This document shows, one piece after another, positions 15,544 to 17,470 of a DNA stretch of 17,470 nt. The notes below the pieces were generated by a model. That model had not been told where the DNA came from. It saw only the letters and a program-made list of their open reading frames with translations, and ran no database searches. The translations under genes and the position numbers were made by a program. Each line of letters opens with the position of its first letter. The stretch's first letter is position 1. The stretch is from Bacilli bacterium (GTDB taxonomy: Bacteria; Bacillota_I; Bacilli_A; ML615J-28; CAG-698): assembly GCA_016282055.1 (NCBI GenBank), contig JAEEJT010000161.1, positions 1-17,470 of the forward strand, in the 5' to 3' direction.

Positions 15544-16345
15544 ATTTAAAGAAATCATTTAGAAAATGGTAAACACCATGTTCTTTAATATCTTTTGTTA
15601 TATAATTTGCATATTTTAATAGTTCTGGATGGCTATTTCCCATAGCTACTTTTATATTTGTTTCTTGGAATAATTCAATATCATTATGCCCATCACCTAT
15701 AGCTATAGTTTTTTCTTTAGGAATTTTATAAAAATCCATGATTTGTTTAATTCCATTACCTTTTGTTGTTAAAGGATTATAAATTTCACTCACAGTATAG
15801 TTAACATCATCCCAAAATCTTATCTTTAAAGTTCCATTAAACTCTCTATTTATATAATCTTCAAGTTGTTTTTCTGTTCCTTTTTTAGAAAATGTTATAC
15901 AACCGTTTGGATCTTTATCAAGTGTCTCTTCAAAGTTTCCAATGTGTAGTTTTCCACCATCAAGATGAAGATAAGGGTTAAGTTCATCTTGTTTTTTGTA
16001 TAAATAGATATTATCTCCAATTTCACTAAATAAATTATCTATTATATCTTTATTATCATTTAATATTTTAATAATGTATTCTTTTTTTACACTAATCATA
16101 TTTGTTTTAAATGATTTATCATTTGGATGGTGAACAAGAGCACCATTATAGTTTATAATTGGAGTATCTAATTCTAGTAAATTATAATAATATAGGCTTG
16201 AACGTAATGGTCTACCTGTTGCTATAACAACGTAGTTGTCTTTGCTTATTTTTTTTAATGTTTCTAAACTTAATTTATCATAGTCATTAAAGTTTTGAAC
16301 AAGAGTGCCATCTAGATCAACAGCTATTAAATATCCTTTTTTCAT
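15542..16345 (-). CDS. Cof-type HAD-superfamily phosphatase
   Basis: This 267-residue protein has all four HAD motifs: DLDGTL with nucleophile D10 and acid D12; ATGRP with T43; K195 in TTKGNGIKQI; and GDGHNDIELF with D218 and D222 for magnesium. The large insert between motifs II and III is the type IIB cap of the Cof/YidA/YwpJ group. These are usually broad sugar-phosphate or nucleotide/cofactor phosphatases; the true substrate is not predictable. On the minus strand, GGTGA precedes the ATG at 16345 by five bases. It is the only minus-strand gene in the window and forms its own unit, from the promoter at 16361-16389 to the shared terminator. Confidence 0.95.
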   Translation of the reverse strand: MKKGYLIAVDLDGTLVQNFNDYDKLSLETLKKISKDNYVVIATGRPLRSSLYYYNLLELDTPIINYNGALVHHPNDKSFKTNMISVKKEYIIKILNDNKDIIDNLFSEIGDNIYLYKKQDELNPYLHLDGGKLHIGNFEETLDKDPNGCITFSKKGTEKQLEDYINREFNGTLKIRFWDDVNYTVSEIYNPLTTKGNGIKQIMDFYKIPKEKTIAIGDGHNDIELFQETNIKVAMGNSHPELLKYANYITKDIKEHGVYHFLNDFFK

Positions 16346-16360
16346 AAAATCACCGTTAAT

Positions 16361-16389
16361 ATAATACCATAAAATCGTTATAATTACAA
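16361..16389 (-). promoter_or_regulatory. Promoter of the HAD phosphatase gene
   Basis: Read on the minus strand: TTGTAA (16384-16389) and TATTAT (16361-16366) with a 17-base spacer whose last three bases are TGG, giving an extended -10. It lies 15 bases before the start codon. Confidence 0.65.
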
Positions 16390-16443
16390 TTTTTAATTTT
16401 TGAATGTTTTTAGGGTTTGCTTATACACTTTTTATTGTTTTTA

Positions 16444-16452
16444 TGATATAAT
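16444..16452 (+). promoter_or_regulatory. Promoter of the coupled gene pair at 16488, extended -10
   Basis: TGATATAAT gives a perfect -10 (16447-16452) with an extended element. No clear -35 is seen at 16-18 bases. It diverges from the HAD promoter about 55 bases away. Confidence 0.6.
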
Positions 16453-16487
16453 AAAATATAAAAGTTATTTAAAAAATGGTGAATTTT

Positions 16488-17267
16488 ATGTACTGTTTAT
16501 TATTTCTTGGTATAATAAAGGATAAAATAAGTAATGCAACTTTCGCTGATATCTTACCATTTCTTATTGGCATAGTATTAGGATTTATGTTATGCTTACT
16601 TTCTTACTTTCTTATTTTATTGACATCAATTAAAAAAGAAGAAGAAAAAGCTAAAAAAGTTGTTATTAAAGTAGATAATGAAGTTATTCAAAATAAAATT
16701 GATAATGCTAAGAATCAATATAAAGAAGAAGCAACATCTGTTGGAACTAATGAAAAAATGATGGTTTTAAAAGATACTTGTTTTCAAATGATTGAGGATA
16801 TAGCTAAAGTATATTATCCAGAGTCAAAACATCCTATTTATGAGTTAAGTGTATCTGAACTTATGCAACTTGATTATTATATAATGGAGCGTCTTGAAAA
16901 AATATTTAATAAAAAGATTATTTCTAAGATGAAATCTTTACGTATTTCATCTATTCTAAATATACTTGATAAGAAAAAACAAGTTGAAGAAGCTAAGATT
17001 GTTAAAGCCGCTAAAAAAGCACATGTTACAGGAATTGCTAAAGGTGTAATGAGTGCACTTAACTTTATTAATCCTGTTTATTGGGTAAAGAAAGTTATGT
17101 TTGATGTTTCTTTACAAGCAATTTTAAATAAAATGGCTTTAATGGTTATTGATATAATTGGTGAAGAAACATCTAATGTTTATAGTAAAGGTGCTTTCGT
17201 TCATAAAGATGATGAAATTATTGAAAAAGAATTAGATGATTTAATTGGAGGAGAAGACAATGAGTAG
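16488..17267 (+). CDS. Membrane-anchored coiled-coil-like protein, unknown function
   Basis: I do not recognise this 259-residue protein. ATG 16488 is chosen because GGTGA lies five bases upstream, the same arrangement as the divergent HAD gene; ATG 16476 in the same frame has no ribosome site. One strong hydrophobic helix (about residues 22-45, FLIGIVLGFMLCLLSYFLIL) is followed by KKEEEKAKKVV, a charged, helix-rich segment, and a region SVSELMQLDYYIMERLEKIF. Later come a basic amphipathic stretch (KIVKAAKKAHVTGIAKGVMSALNFINPVYWVKKVMF shown here only by its ends, KIVKAAKK and YWVKKV), a moderately hydrophobic helix (ILNKMALMVIDIIG) and an acidic end. It may be a peripheral or monotopic cytoplasmic membrane protein. 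Its stop overlaps the start of the next gene, implying a joint function. Confidence 0.75.
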   Translation: MYCLLFLGIIKDKISNATFADILPFLIGIVLGFMLCLLSYFLILLTSIKKEEEKAKKVVIKVDNEVIQNKIDNAKNQYKEEATSVGTNEKMMVLKDTCFQMIEDIAKVYYPESKHPIYELSVSELMQLDYYIMERLEKIFNKKIISKMKSLRISSILNILDKKKQVEEAKIVKAAKKAHVTGIAKGVMSALNFINPVYWVKKVMFDVSLQAILNKMALMVIDIIGEETSNVYSKGAFVHKDDEIIEKELDDLIGGEDNE

Positions 17268-17470
17268 AAGAGAAAAATTCGTTATAGCTCAAATAGAAGA
17301 AAAAAAGGTAGAACAACCTACTACATCATCAAAGTTTGTTTCTCCTTATTCAGGAACTAATGCAAAAAATGAAACTGTTTATCCTTATGTTAGATATAAT
17401 AATCAAGGCAAACAATATGATTCATTTAAAAATAATGATAATAGTGAAATAAACGCAGTATTTACTGATA
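17260..17470 (+). CDS. Unknown protein, N-terminal 70 codons only (runs off window)
   Basis: An ATG at 17260 overlaps the TAG stop of the preceding gene by eight bases and has an excellent ribosome site (GGAGGAG, 17247-17253, six bases upstream). The frame stays open to the window end. The visible part starts MSRREKFVIAQIEEKKVEQP and is polar, rich in Asn, Ser, Thr, Lys and Tyr, with no signal peptide or membrane helix, so it looks like a disordered cytoplasmic N-terminus. A short FVSPYSG segment may be a linear motif, but I cannot assign it. Tight overlap suggests translational coupling with the membrane-anchored protein upstream. Confidence 0.75.
   Translation, partial: MSRREKFVIAQIEEKKVEQPTTSSKFVSPYSGTNAKNETVYPYVRYNNQGKQYDSFKNNDNSEINAVFTD

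Noticed and set aside
1..17470. Mycoplasma-type genetic code with TGA as Trp
   Set aside because: Trp positions in SecA, RF2, AlkD and GHL10 use TGG, and recX ends at a TGA followed directly by a terminator.

Overview
The window is very AT-rich, dense and almost entirely on the plus strand. Genes are preceded by Shine-Dalgarno sites of the GGAG/AGGTGG type, and transcription units end in strong hairpin plus T-run terminators. TGG encodes Trp and one gene ends in TGA, so the standard bacterial code applies and not the Mycoplasma code. SecA of Bacillus length with a zinc-binding tail, YitT and RecX family proteins, and the tail of a long-form ribosome hibernation factor all point to Bacillota. 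A low-GC Bacilli lineage (Erysipelotrichia / RF39-like gut bacteria near the Mollicutes) is my inference, not something proven here.

Layout: (1) 1-1449 is the end of an FtsX-type ABC permease with its terminator. (2) 1522-1931 is a broken chimera. Its front half is a decayed copy of the small membrane protein gene at 2014. Its back half is the C-terminal domain of long HPF. (3) 2014-5156 holds the intact small membrane protein gene and a secreted GHL10-family glycoside-hydrolase-like protein with about five beta repeats and an unusual Gly-Cys / helix / Lys tail. (4) 5315-7837 is secA, whose promoter lies inside a long inverted repeat. (5) 7919-10208 is a four-gene unit: CPBP intramembrane protease, P-loop kinase-like protein, AlkD-like DNA glycosylase, FMN-binding PNPOx-fold protein. 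(6) 10296-13012 is a compact prfB-yitT-recX unit. (7) 13110-15506 is a second GHL10 protein. (8) A HAD phosphatase lies on the minus strand (15542-16345). Divergent from it is a translationally coupled pair of unrecognised genes running off the right end.

The backbone is best read as the Bacillus-like order hpf-secA-prfB, disrupted twice. hpf was reduced to a C-terminal stub by a junction with the small membrane gene, and a four-gene cassette sits between secA and prfB. SecA would export the two signal-peptide-bearing GHL10 proteins, which are probably cell-wall glycan enzymes. The CPBP protease is a speculative candidate for processing the Cys-containing tail of the first one. prfB has lost the usual programmed frameshift, and the only TGA-terminated intact gene seen is recX in its own operon. 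I see no tRNA, rRNA, CRISPR, IS element, phage gene or riboswitch.
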